From: Gammaproteobacteria bacterium
GTDB lineage: Bacteria; Gemmatimonadota; Gemmatimonadetes; Longimicrobiales; Gaopeijiaceae
Length of the DNA stretch: 64,000 nucleotides
Assembly (NCBI GenBank): GCA_028820325.1
Contig: JAPPJO010000118.1
Location: forward strand, 1 to 64,000
Direction: 5' to 3'
The translations under genes were made by a program, and so were the position numbers. Positions 1-8,865 of the stretch are shown in pieces (within the stretch, counting starts at the first letter, position 1; the number at the start of each line of letters is the position of its first letter). A model generated the notes under the pieces. That model had not been told where the DNA came from. It did no database searches and saw only the letters and a list, made by a program, of their open reading frames with translations.

Positions 1-151
1 CATCTTGGCACATCGCGATGCCGTCGGGAGGGGGCGACCACTCCATCGTACTTGTTCAGCCAGAGCGAGGAAGACGTCCACGGGAATGGTCCCGACCGTA
101 GCCTGACGACCTGGCTCTTGGCAACGTCAGCCTCCCCGGGGATCTCTCGGT

Positions 152-1804
152 TCACGGCTCAACCACGCTCTTCGCGTGTCTTGGGTAGAGGCTACTCAAG
201 TGTCGGTTCGCGGCCCGGGCGAGTAGAGTCCGGCGGGCTCTAAGGAACGCGAGGAAGTTGTCCACCTTCCATAGCTTCTCGTCCATTGGGATCCACTGGG
301 ACTCCAGAACCCTCGGATGTCGCTCGAGCACGAACCGGAAATAGCCGTGGCGGCCGATGCGGCGACGCACGGGGTCACTAGTGTCCTTGACATAGGGGGA
401 TGGTTCTGCCGGACAAGCCGCACCAATCCACTTGTCGCACCCAGGCGCTACGAAGCCGAGGTTCCCCAGAGCGTTGACTTGCGGTCGGGAGTACCCGACA
501 GCATAGAGTGCCCTCTTCGGAAAGATGGGGTGGACCTTCAGTTGGGCATCGCCGTCCGGCATGACCGCTCGAAGGTCGATTCCACTACAGAAATCCCTTG
601 CGCCGCCCGCGCGCGCCAGCCAGTAGAGAGTTGGATAGAGACGGGCCCCGATCGACCAGGAGTCGAAGTCGGCGGGCTCCACCTGCCGCCGACCCCACTT
701 GGTCCCTATGTCTCCGATCAACCGCTCAATCCCATCCATGGTGCCGTCCACCGACGCCAGATCTTGTTTGATGGCGGTCTCGGTCGAAGCGGAGAAGCGG
801 CCCCGCATCCCGGCCTGCAGAAACCAGTAGAGGAGCGAATCCCACTCCCACTCGTCGACGGGTTCCGGCCTGCGCAATTCCAAGTGGCGAACCATGACCG
901 GAAGCGCAAAGCGTCCGAACAGGACTCGGTCATGGTCCAGCCGCAGCCTGTGGTAGACGTGGTCCAAGCAGTGGCGCACATGATGGAAAGTGCGCTCCAG
1001 GCCGGCTCGTATCTCTTCGCGCGGAGCATCATGGAGTTGTCGAAAACCAGCCTCTCCGTTTGCGACCGCGTTCACACACCGAAGCAGCCAGCCCTCGGTA
1101 AAGCTGAATCCATAGTGGATTCGCAATCCCTTCAGCAAGCTCTGCATCTCCCCCTTTACATCGGGCCACTTGGCGGCGATCCGCGCCAGCGCAAGATCAC
1201 CGCTCGACAACTTGGTGCCCGCGCTGTTTAGGCGGTTGAATATGTCCAAGATCGTGCCAACGCTGTGGCCCTCATCGGTTATCTGCTCGATGTGCAGGTC
1301 TATGCCGGTTACGCCGAGTAGATGAAGCAGGCGGTTGTTGATCGTGATGAAATCGATGGGATCAAGCGTCTCGCCCGGGGCACCGAGCCTCTCGGCCAGC
1401 AAGTCGGCGAGTCCGCTAACCCCAGCCTTCATTACTCTGGTCACGTCGAACCAGAGTGGATCTTCCTTCATCTTGCTGGGCTGGAAGAACTCGAACCGCT
1501 CCTCTCCGGCGTGGAAATACAGGTCGGAGAATGGCTTTTCATCTCCGTTGAAGAAGTCCGGCACCTCGCCCTTGATTACCCCGTACAGCGAAGTCACGCG
1601 CTGTTGGCCGTCCAGCAGAAGTTCGGTAGGCCCTCCACGCTCAAGCGAGGTGATCCAGGTCAACAGGCTCCCCACCGGGTGTCTTCGGTAGAGCGAGTCG
1701 AAGAGCTCGCGTACCTGGCTCCGCTTCCACACGTACCCTCGCTGAAACGCGGGGAGGGTAATGTTGCCCGTTGCGACCTTGGCGAGGATGCCGGCGATCT
1801 TCAC
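152..1804 (-). CDS. DUF262 / HNH-like protein (GmrSD-type, likely defence nuclease)
   Basis: 550 residues. The N-terminal half is a DUF262 (ParB/sulfiredoxin-like) domain: it has the DGQQR motif at 65-69 and the family's later block IFNRLNSAGTKLSSGDLALAR-like at about 188-208. Near the C-terminus an HPIFP motif at 425-429 and NALGN at 444-448 match the layout of the DUF1524 HNH-like nuclease region fused to DUF262 in GmrSD-type proteins. Members of that family cleave modified (for example glucosylated) phage DNA, or act as stand-alone defence genes. The start is GTG with GGAG seven bases upstream. It is divergent from the liv operon and its DNA looks less GC-rich than the neighbours, which suggests acquisition. 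The family call is firm; target and activity are inferred, and the HNH part is divergent. Confidence 0.8.
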   Translation of the reverse strand: MKIAGILAKVATGNITLPAFQRGYVWKRSQVRELFDSLYRRHPVGSLLTWITSLERGGPTELLLDGQQRVTSLYGVIKGEVPDFFNGDEKPFSDLYFHAGEERFEFFQPSKMKEDPLWFDVTRVMKAGVSGLADLLAERLGAPGETLDPIDFITINNRLLHLLGVTGIDLHIEQITDEGHSVGTILDIFNRLNSAGTKLSSGDLALARIAAKWPDVKGEMQSLLKGLRIHYGFSFTEGWLLRCVNAVANGEAGFRQLHDAPREEIRAGLERTFHHVRHCLDHVYHRLRLDHDRVLFGRFALPVMVRHLELRRPEPVDEWEWDSLLYWFLQAGMRGRFSASTETAIKQDLASVDGTMDGIERLIGDIGTKWGRRQVEPADFDSWSIGARLYPTLYWLARAGGARDFCSGIDLRAVMPDGDAQLKVHPIFPKRALYAVGYSRPQVNALGNLGFVAPGCDKWIGAACPAEPSPYVKDTSDPVRRRIGRHGYFRFVLERHPRVLESQWIPMDEKLWKVDNFLAFLRARRTLLARAANRHLSSLYPRHAKSVVEP

Positions 1805-1848
1805 TCAGTTACTCCCGCTTTGGTCAACAGAACGCCTGCCATGTTCCG

Positions 1849-1877
1849 ATTGTCACGCGGGTGGGTGGCTCGGTCAA
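1849..1877 (-). promoter_or_regulatory. Candidate sigma-70 promoter for the DUF262 gene
   Basis: On the minus strand TTGACC (1877-1872) and GACAAT (1854-1849) are separated by 17 bases, giving a leader of roughly 40 bases before the GTG start. The -35 matches consensus at 5 of 6 positions and the -10 at 4 of 6. The match is by eye only. Confidence 0.4.
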
Positions 1878-1977
1878 GAGTCGAATCAGCCCATGGGCAC
1901 ACCCTGTTTCGGAGTCGTGTTGTTCGGTCTATCCTTTTCGAACCGTCGCCCTTCGCCAATCGTTCTCAAGCCCGGCC

Positions 1978-2817
1978 GTGCACCAACCAACACCTCTCCT
2001 CCAACTCAGCGGCCTCACCCTCCGCTTCGGGGGCGTGACCGCGCTCTCGGGGCTCAGCATGGAGGTGCGCGAGGCCGAACTGCTCGCGCTGATCGGGCCC
2101 AACGGGGCGGGCAAGACCAGCGTCCTGAACTGCATTTCCGGACTCTACCGCGCGCAGGAGGGGAGCATCACCCTGACCGGTCGCGACGGGGCCCGGCACG
2201 CGCTGCACCGCCTCGCTCCGCACCGCATCGCCGCGCTGGGGGTCGCGCGCACCTTCCAGAACATCGAGCTCTTCAAGCACATGACGGTGCTCGACAACCT
2301 CATGCTGGGCCGCCACGTGCACATGAAGGGCGGTGTGCTCAGCGGCGGGATCTACCTGGGCCGCCAGCGCCGCCGGGAGATCGAGCATCGGTGCTACGTG
2401 GAGGAGGTTATCGACTTCATGAACCTGGAGCCGTTGCGGAGCGCGGTGGTGGGCAACCTAGCCTACGGGAACCAGCGCCTGGTGGAGATGGCGCGCGCGC
2501 TGGCGCTCGACCCGCACCTCCTGCTGCTGGACGAGCCCACGGCGGGCATGAACGTCGAGGAGAAGGAGTCGATGGCGCGCTTCATCCTCGACGTGCACGA
2601 GGAGCGCGGCATCACCGTGGTGGTCATCGACCATGACATCGACGTGATCATGGACATCTCGGACCGGGTGGTGGTGCTGGACTTCGGGCGGCGGATCGCG
2701 CAGGGGAGCCCGGAGGAGGTCAGGAGCGACCCTGCGGTGATCGACGCCTACCTGGGGCACGCGCGGGGAGAGAACGAACCCGTGCGAGCGGAAAGACCAA
2801 CGTTACGTCAGGGTTGA
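1978..2817 (+). CDS. livG: ABC transporter ATP-binding protein, LivG type
   Basis: About 279 residues. One of the two cytoplasmic ATPases of a branched-chain-amino-acid-type (HAAT) importer. Walker A GPNGAGKT is at 40-47, a YGNQR form of the signature is near 162, and Walker B LLLLDEPTAGM is near 182. The extended loop after Walker A and the YGNQ signature are characteristic of LivG rather than LivF. The open frame extends upstream, but that part has no homology-like features. The GTG at 1978 lies a few residues before the first conserved strand, so I chose it, although the ribosome-binding site is poor. Its stop overlaps the TTG start of the following acyl-CoA ligase, so the two are translationally coupled. 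It is first in the operon livG-ligase-livH-livM-livK-livF-ligase. Confidence 0.88.
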   Translation: MHQPTPLLQLSGLTLRFGGVTALSGLSMEVREAELLALIGPNGAGKTSVLNCISGLYRAQEGSITLTGRDGARHALHRLAPHRIAALGVARTFQNIELFKHMTVLDNLMLGRHVHMKGGVLSGGIYLGRQRRREIEHRCYVEEVIDFMNLEPLRSAVVGNLAYGNQRLVEMARALALDPHLLLLDEPTAGMNVEEKESMARFILDVHEERGITVVVIDHDIDVIMDISDRVVVLDFGRRIAQGSPEEVRSDPAVIDAYLGHARGENEPVRAERPTLRQG

Positions 2818-4730
2818 GCGTGCCCCCACAACACTCTCGCGATACGCTCCCCGGCCTGCTCGCCCGACGAGCCGCGAGCCGCCCCGACGAGGTCGCGCTG
2901 CGCGAAAAGGAGTTCGGGATCTGGCAGGAGATCACCTGGACGGAGTACCTCGGCCGGGTACGGGCCTTCTCGCTGGGGCTGGCGGAGTTGGGCGCGGAAG
3001 AAGGGGACCGCATCGCGATCATCGGCGACAACCGGCCCGAGTGGATGATCGCCGAGCTCGCGGCCCAGGCGGCGGGCATCCTCCCTCTCGGGCTCTACCA
3101 GGACGCCATCGCGGACGAACTCGCCCGCATGCTGGAAGCCGCCGAGGCCCGCGTCGTGGTCGCGGAGGACCAGGAGCAGGTCGACAAGGTGCTGGAGGTG
3201 CGCGACCGGCTGCCCGGCCTGGAATACGTCGTGTATTACGATGCGCGCGGGATGTACGGGTACGAGGCGCCGGGGCTGATGTCGTTCGGGGAGATCGAGG
3301 CGCTGGGGGAGCGGCGGCACGAGCGATCGCCGCACGAGTTCAGCCGGCGACTCTCCGCAGTTCAGCCCGCCGACATCGCGCTGCTGTGCACGACTTCCGG
3401 CACGACCAGCATCCCCAAGCTGGCGATGCTCTCGCATGAGAACCTGATCGTGATGGCGTCCCAGTTGCGCACTGTGGATGCGATGAACCCGGGCGACGAA
3501 TTCGTGTCGTTCCTTCCGCTCGCCTGGATCGGTGAACAGATGGTGGCCGTGGCGAGCGGGCTTCTGGCGGGGTTCACGGTCAACTTCCCCGAGGAGACGG
3601 CGACCGCGCGCAAGGACATGCGTGAGATCGGGCCCGCTTTTCTCATGTCGCCCCCGCGCATCTGGGAGAACATGGTCTCGGACGTGCAGGTGATGGCCGA
3701 GGACACCACCCGGCTCAAGCGGTGGTTCTACGGCTGGGCCATGAAGCAGGGCGCGGCGACCGCCGAAGCGCGGTTTCGAGGACGGCGCATCGGTCCGGTC
3801 CGGCGCCTGGCCCATCGCCTCGCGGACTGGACGGTGTTTCACCCCATCCGCGACCAGCTTGGGCTCAACCGCGTCCGGCGCGCCTATACGGGAGGCGCCG
3901 CGCTGGGTCCCGACGTCTTCCGTTTCTATCACGCCATCGGGGTCAACCTGAAGCAGCTCTACGGCCAGACCGAGGTGTCGGGAATCTCGGTGGTGCACCG
4001 GGACGACGACATCCGCTTCCAGACCGTGGGGGTGCCGCTGCCCCGCACCGAGATCCGGATTTCGGACGAGGGCGAGATCCTCTGCCGGAGTCCCGCGGTG
4101 TTCCAGGGCTACTTCCGCAACCCCGCGGCCACCGCGGAGACGCTTGAAGACGGCTGGCTGCATTCGGGCGACGCCGGCTACTTCGACGAGAATGGCCACC
4201 TCGTCGTGATCGATCGCCTGGCCGACGTTATGAAGCTGGCGGACGGGACCCACTTCTCGCCGCAGTTCGTCGAGAACAAGCTCAAGTTCAGTCCCTACGT
4301 CGCCGAAGCGGTCGTCTTCGGGGGCGCCGGGGCTCCGTTCGTCACCGCGATGATCGCCATCGACATGGAGAACGCCGGGCAGTGGGCTGAGCGACACCGC
4401 ATTCCCTACACCACCTTCACGGACCTGGCGCGGCGGAGCGAGGTGTACGCGCTGGTCCGGGAGCACGTCGCTGAAGTGAACGAGGAGCTGCCCGAGGCCG
4501 CCCGCATCCATCGCTTCCTGCTTCTGCACAAGGAACTGCACGCCGACGACGCCGAGCTGACCCGCACGCGCAAGGTCCGGCGACGCCATATCGCGAACCG
4601 CTTCGCGGACATCATCGGCGCGCTGCAGAGGGAGGCCGAGTCGGTCACGGTAGCGACCGAGATCACGTATCAGGACGGGCGGACTGCCGCGGTGGAGCAC
4701 GATCTGCGCATCGAGACGATGGATACCTGA
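2814..4730 (+). CDS. AMP-dependent acyl-CoA synthetase (long-chain FadD-like)
   Basis: 638 residues. It activates a carboxylic acid to its CoA thioester through an acyl-adenylate. The phosphate-binding motif TSGTTSIPK is near 193, YGQTE near 383, HSGDAGYFDENGH near 460 and the C-terminal catalytic-lysine block TRTRKVRRR near 585. Length and motif spacing fit the FadD15 / long-chain acyl-CoA synthetase group found in bacteria inside Liv-type transporter operons. The start is TTG, overlapping the livG stop; a GTG two codons downstream is the alternative. Its position between livG and livH implies that it activates the acid imported by this transporter. The substrate (fatty, aromatic or branched acid) cannot be read from the sequence. 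Confidence 0.88.
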   Translation: MSVPPQHSRDTLPGLLARRAASRPDEVALREKEFGIWQEITWTEYLGRVRAFSLGLAELGAEEGDRIAIIGDNRPEWMIAELAAQAAGILPLGLYQDAIADELARMLEAAEARVVVAEDQEQVDKVLEVRDRLPGLEYVVYYDARGMYGYEAPGLMSFGEIEALGERRHERSPHEFSRRLSAVQPADIALLCTTSGTTSIPKLAMLSHENLIVMASQLRTVDAMNPGDEFVSFLPLAWIGEQMVAVASGLLAGFTVNFPEETATARKDMREIGPAFLMSPPRIWENMVSDVQVMAEDTTRLKRWFYGWAMKQGAATAEARFRGRRIGPVRRLAHRLADWTVFHPIRDQLGLNRVRRAYTGGAALGPDVFRFYHAIGVNLKQLYGQTEVSGISVVHRDDDIRFQTVGVPLPRTEIRISDEGEILCRSPAVFQGYFRNPAATAETLEDGWLHSGDAGYFDENGHLVVIDRLADVMKLADGTHFSPQFVENKLKFSPYVAEAVVFGGAGAPFVTAMIAIDMENAGQWAERHRIPYTTFTDLARRSEVYALVREHVAEVNEELPEAARIHRFLLLHKELHADDAELTRTRKVRRRHIANRFADIIGALQREAESVTVATEITYQDGRTAAVEHDLRIETMDT

Positions 4731-4734
4731 CTCT

Positions 4735-5607
4735 GTGGACATCTTCCTGCAACTGACGGTCTCCGGACTCAGCACGGGGATGATCTACGCCTTGGCGGCG
4801 GCGGGCTTCGTGGTCATCTACAAGGCCAGCGACGTCATCAACTTCGCCCAGGGCGACCTGCTCCTCCTCGGGACCTACCTGATCTTCTTCGCGGTGGCGC
4901 AGACCGGGCTGCCCTGGAGCGTGGGGGTCCTCGTGACCGTGCTGCTTGCCGTTGCGGTGGCCCTGGCGGTCGAACGCCTGGTGCTGCGGCCCCTGGTGGG
5001 CGAGCCCATCATCTCGATGATCATGGTGACCATCGGGCTGTCGTCGGTGCTCCGGGGCGCGATCAACGCCATCTGGGGCCCGAATCCGCGCGCGTTCGAG
5101 TCGTTCCTGCCCGCCGGCGACCTCGTCATCGGGCCGGCGGTGCTCTCGACGGCACGGGTGCTCTCCATCCCCATCGCGCTCGCGGTGCTGGCGGCGCTCG
5201 GGCTCTTCTTCCGCTACACCCGCGACGGCATCGCTATGCGCGCCATCGCCGACGACCAGCAGGCCGCGCTCAGCATGGGGATCAGCATTCCGCGCGTGTT
5301 CGGGGTTGCCTGGGGGCTGGCGGCCGCCTCGGCAGCGATCGGGGGCATCATGCTCGGCAACATCGTGGGGGTGAGCCCGAACGTGGCGGCCATCGGTCTG
5401 CGCGTCTTTCCGGTGGTGATCCTGGGCGGGCTGGACTCGATCAAGGGGGCCGTTGTCGGCGGCGCCATCATCGGGCTGCTGGAGGTATACGTCGGCTTTT
5501 ACGTGGGGCACGGGCTCAACCTGGTGGTCCCCTACCTGGTGCTCATCATGGTGCTGATGGTCCGGCCCTACGGCCTCTTCGGGAAGGAGATCATCGAGCG
5601 CGTATGA
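4735..5607 (+). CDS. livH: ABC transporter permease, LivH type
   Basis: 290 residues, almost entirely hydrophobic, with about eight membrane segments. It carries the LivH hallmark near the N-terminus, in which a YKASDVINFAQGDL stretch follows the first helix, and the GLDSIKGAVVGG loop near the C-terminus that contacts the ATPase. It forms the inner-membrane channel with LivM. The GTG start lies four bases after the ligase stop, consistent with a single transcript. Confidence 0.92.
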   Translation: MDIFLQLTVSGLSTGMIYALAAAGFVVIYKASDVINFAQGDLLLLGTYLIFFAVAQTGLPWSVGVLVTVLLAVAVALAVERLVLRPLVGEPIISMIMVTIGLSSVLRGAINAIWGPNPRAFESFLPAGDLVIGPAVLSTARVLSIPIALAVLAALGLFFRYTRDGIAMRAIADDQQAALSMGISIPRVFGVAWGLAAASAAIGGIMLGNIVGVSPNVAAIGLRVFPVVILGGLDSIKGAVVGGAIIGLLEVYVGFYVGHGLNLVVPYLVLIMVLMVRPYGLFGKEIIERV

Positions 5608-5617
5608 GACTCTCCCC

Positions 5618-6691
5618 ATGAGCATGGAGTGCGGGGTCTTCCACACCCGCTACGAGTCCGACATGGGACTTCGGCCGCGGCCCGCACAGCGGATCCGGCT
5701 CGCGGCTCTCGCCCTCTTCGTGCTCGTCTTCCCCTTCCTGGCCAGCACCTACTGGCTGGATCTGGCCAACCAGGTGGCCATCGCCACCGTGGGCGCCATC
5801 GGACTCAACATCCTGGTGGGCTACACGGGCCAGATCTCGCTGGGCCAGGGCGCCTTCATGGCGATCGGGGCCTACACCGCCGGACTCCTGACCCTCAACT
5901 TCGGGGTCCCCTGGGGCGCGAGCGTGTTCTGCGCCTGCATTCTCACCGCCGTGGCGGGCACCTTCTTCGGGCTCCCTTCCCTGCGTCTCAAGGGCCTGTA
6001 CCTCGCCATTGCAACCCTGGCCGCGCAGGAGATCGTGGAGTGGGCGATGACCCACTGGACGGCAGTCACGGGCGGGACCGAGGCCATTGTCGTGCCCGCC
6101 CCGCGCCTGTTCGGCCTCCGCCTGAACAGCACCTTCAACTTCTACTGGCTGGCGGTACTCACGGCGGCCGGAACCGCGCTCTTCGCGGCCAACCTCTTCC
6201 GCAGCCGCATCGGCCGCGCCTTCGAGGCGGTGCGGGACCAGGACGTCGCGGCGAGCGTCATCGGGGTGGACGTCTTCCGCACCAAGCTGCTGGCTTTCGC
6301 GACCTCGTCGTTCTTCGTAGGGCTCGCGGGGGCGATGATCGCCTTCTACCGCAACATCGTCACCTGGGAGCGCTTCACGCTGAACACAAGCATCGTCTAC
6401 CTGGCGATGATCATCGTGGGCGGCCTGGGCTCGATCCGCGGATCGTTCCTGGGAGCGGCACTGATCACGTTGCTCCCGGCGCTGATCACCAACCTGGGGC
6501 GCGCCATCCAGGATACGGCTCCCGAGGCGGCTTCCCTTCTCCCCTACGCGCAGCAGGCGGTGTTCGGGATCGTGATCATCCTCTTCCTCATCTTCGAGCC
6601 CCGGGGACTGTCCAAACTGTGGGACAATGTGAAAGACTACTTTCATGTGTGGCCGTTTGCGTACCGGCGCGGCGAGAGCCGGGCTAATTGA
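5618..6691 (+). CDS. livM: ABC transporter permease, LivM type
   Basis: 357 residues, polytopic inner-membrane protein and second permease half of the importer. Typical LivM sequence: a GYTGQISLGQGAF motif near residue 67, an EAVRDQDVAA coupling helix near 205, and IVGGLGSIRGSFLGA near 268. It starts ten bases after livH. The C-terminal tail FEPRGLSKLWDNVKDYFHVWPF is soluble and ordinary for the family. Confidence 0.92.
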   Translation: MSMECGVFHTRYESDMGLRPRPAQRIRLAALALFVLVFPFLASTYWLDLANQVAIATVGAIGLNILVGYTGQISLGQGAFMAIGAYTAGLLTLNFGVPWGASVFCACILTAVAGTFFGLPSLRLKGLYLAIATLAAQEIVEWAMTHWTAVTGGTEAIVVPAPRLFGLRLNSTFNFYWLAVLTAAGTALFAANLFRSRIGRAFEAVRDQDVAASVIGVDVFRTKLLAFATSSFFVGLAGAMIAFYRNIVTWERFTLNTSIVYLAMIIVGGLGSIRGSFLGAALITLLPALITNLGRAIQDTAPEAASLLPYAQQAVFGIVIILFLIFEPRGLSKLWDNVKDYFHVWPFAYRRGESRAN

Positions 6692-6703
6692 AGGAATGAG
6701 AAG

Positions 6704-7954
6704 ATGAGCGAGATGGACTGCGTGCACGCCGGGAACGGACGACGGGCGGTGGGATGGAGGAAGGCGCTGACGGAGGCTCGAGCGAAGAGGTGGGCCGCGG
6801 GCGTGGCGATGCTCCTTTGCGCCGCCTGCGGGGGCGACGGCGCCGAAGTGGACGACAACAGCATTACCGTGGGCGCCATCTTCGACCTGACCGGACCCAC
6901 GGCCGACGTCGGCACCGACTACGGTGACGGCGTGCGCGGCTTCGCCGACTGGATCAACGGGCAGGGGGGCATCGAGGGACGGCCGATCGACCTCATCTTC
7001 CAGGACTACGGATACCAGGTCGACCGCGCCGAGCAGCTCTACAGCCAGTTCGTGAGCGAGGGCGCGGTGATCTTCATGGGATGGGGCACGGGCGACACGG
7101 AGGCTCTGCGCATGCGCATCGCCGAGGACGAGATCCCTTTCAGTTCCGCGTCCCTGTCCCATCGGCTGGGGAATCCGGCCGAGGCCCCCTACAACTTCCT
7201 GCTGGCCACGACCTACAGCGACCAGTTCCGCATCGCCCTCGACTGGATCGCCACGAGCCACGGCGAGGGAACCCCGATCGTCGCGCTGATGCACAACGCG
7301 AGCCCCTTCGGGCTGTCGCCGGCGAACCAGGGCGGGATCGAGTTCGCCGAGACGCGGGGAATCGACCTCACGCTCTACGAGATGCCGCGCGGGGCGGTGG
7401 ACTTCACGGCCGAGCTCTCGCGCATCCGTCAGAGCGGCGCCCATTACGTCGTCTTCCAGAACACCTCCGGGCCGGCAGCGGTGGCGCTCCAGAACGCACG
7501 CAGCCTGGGGCTCGACGCCACCTTCTTCTGCCTCAACTGGTGCTCCAACGCGCAGGTCGTTCAACTGGCCGGAGAGGCGGCCGAGGGGCTCATGGGGACG
7601 ATGCCGTACGCGCCCCTGACGGTGGACGTGCCCGGGACGCGCGTGATTCACGGCTATCTCGCCTCCAGGGGCGAGACCGCCGAGGGCAGGACCAATGCCT
7701 ACACCCAGGGCTGGTGGACCTTCGCGGCATTCGCCGAGGGGATGCGCCGGGTGCTGGCGGCGGGCCAGGAACTCACCGGGGCGAGTATCAAGGCGGCGCT
7801 CGAGACGCTGTCCGACTACGACATGGGCGGGGTGACCGCTCCCGTGACCCTCACTTCCACGGACCACCGCGGCTCCAAGGGGCTGCGCATCTTCCGGGTG
7901 GAGGGCGGGGTCTGGGTTCCGCTCACGGACTTCATCCAGGCGCCGGCGTCCTGA
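6704..7954 (+). CDS. livK: Periplasmic substrate-binding lipoprotein of the Liv-type transporter
   Basis: 416 residues. The N-terminus has a charged stretch, a short hydrophobic core and a lipobox-like LCAAC with the predicted lipidated cysteine at 42, so this binding protein is probably membrane-anchored. The mature part begins with the type I periplasmic-binding fold strand ITVGAIFDLTGPTADVG and continues with INGQGGIEGRPIDL, as in Leu/Ile/Val and amide-binding proteins. It gives the importer its specificity. It lies 12 bases after livM and directly before livF. The ligand is unknown; the CoA ligases on both sides suggest a carboxylate rather than an amino acid. The cysteine at lipobox position -3 is unusual. 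Confidence 0.85.
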   Translation: MSEMDCVHAGNGRRAVGWRKALTEARAKRWAAGVAMLLCAACGGDGAEVDDNSITVGAIFDLTGPTADVGTDYGDGVRGFADWINGQGGIEGRPIDLIFQDYGYQVDRAEQLYSQFVSEGAVIFMGWGTGDTEALRMRIAEDEIPFSSASLSHRLGNPAEAPYNFLLATTYSDQFRIALDWIATSHGEGTPIVALMHNASPFGLSPANQGGIEFAETRGIDLTLYEMPRGAVDFTAELSRIRQSGAHYVVFQNTSGPAAVALQNARSLGLDATFFCLNWCSNAQVVQLAGEAAEGLMGTMPYAPLTVDVPGTRVIHGYLASRGETAEGRTNAYTQGWWTFAAFAEGMRRVLAAGQELTGASIKAALETLSDYDMGGVTAPVTLTSTDHRGSKGLRIFRVEGGVWVPLTDFIQAPAS

Positions 7955-7964
7955 GGGCGATGGG

Positions 7965-8822
7965 ATGACGGATTCGGCCTTCGGCCGGCGCGGCGCGGCG
8001 GAGTCGAATGGGCGCCCGGATGCAACGCCGCTCCTCAGCCTCAACAACATCGAAGTCCTCTACGACGACGTGATCCTCGTGCTGCGGGGATTGTCGCTCG
8101 AGGTGGCGGAAGGCAAGATCGCGGCTCTCCTGGGCTCCAACGGCGCGGGAAAGACGACGACCCTCAAGGCCATTTCGGGGCTGCTGTACGTCGAAGACGG
8201 CGAGGTCAGCGACGGGACCATCGTCTTCGACGGCGAGGAGATCCAGGGGATGGACGCCCACCGCATCGTGGAGAAGGGAGTCTTCCAGGTGCTGGAGGGA
8301 CGGCGGGTCTTCGAGCACCTGACCGTGCGCGAGAACCTGCAGGCGGGGGCGTACACACGCGGGACGCGGCGCGGCCTGAACGCGGAGACGGACAGGGTCT
8401 ACCACTACTTTCCGGCGCTGGCCGAGCGGCGCGGGCAGCTCGCGGGTCATCTCTCGGGCGGCGAGCAGCAGATGCTGGCGCTGGGACGGGCGCTGATGGC
8501 ATCTCCGCGCATGATGCTGCTCGACGAGCCCTCCCTCGGGCTGGCTCCGATGCTGGTTGAGAACATCTTCGAGATCGTGCGGCGCATCAATCGCGAGGAA
8601 GGGACCACGATTCTGCTGGTCGAGCAGAATGCACGCATCGCCCTGTCGGTGGCCGACTACGGCTACATCATGGAGGGAGGCCGGGTCGTGCTGGAGGGCG
8701 CCGCAGAGGAATTGCGCACCAACGAGGACGTGAAGGAATTCTACCTGGGGCTGGGCGATGGCGGACGGCGGTCGTACCGGGACGTGAAGCACTATCGGCG
8801 GCGGAAGCGGTGGTTGTCGTGA
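7965..8822 (+). CDS. livF: ABC transporter ATP-binding protein, LivF type
   Basis: 285 residues, the second ATPase of the importer. Walker A GSNGAGKTT is at 57-65, the canonical signature LSGGEQQM near 163, Walker B MMLLDEPSLGL near 183, and the EQNA switch region near 220 is typical of LivF. It has an unusual polar N-terminal extension of about 20 residues and a basic C-terminal tail (RSYRDVKHYRRRKRW) beyond the usual family end. It starts ten bases after the binding protein. Confidence 0.92.
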   Translation: MTDSAFGRRGAAESNGRPDATPLLSLNNIEVLYDDVILVLRGLSLEVAEGKIAALLGSNGAGKTTTLKAISGLLYVEDGEVSDGTIVFDGEEIQGMDAHRIVEKGVFQVLEGRRVFEHLTVRENLQAGAYTRGTRRGLNAETDRVYHYFPALAERRGQLAGHLSGGEQQMLALGRALMASPRMMLLDEPSLGLAPMLVENIFEIVRRINREEGTTILLVEQNARIALSVADYGYIMEGGRVVLEGAAEELRTNEDVKEFYLGLGDGGRRSYRDVKHYRRRKRWLS

Positions 8823-8865
8823 AGGGCACGCCCGACATCGCACCGGGATTGAGGCCGAGGTCGTC

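Noticed and set aside
317..1231. Plus-strand frame opposite the DUF262 gene
   Set aside because: No motifs; the minus-strand frame carries the DGQQR and HPIFP motifs.
2808..4775. 655-codon minus-strand frame opposite the FadD-like gene
   Set aside because: Shadow of a ligase with clear AMP-binding motifs; the minus-strand translation is His/Arg/Asp-rich and shows no motif.
5591..8050. 819-codon minus-strand frame opposite livM and the binding protein
   Set aside because: Antisense to two genes with clear LivM and binding-protein motifs; no independent evidence.
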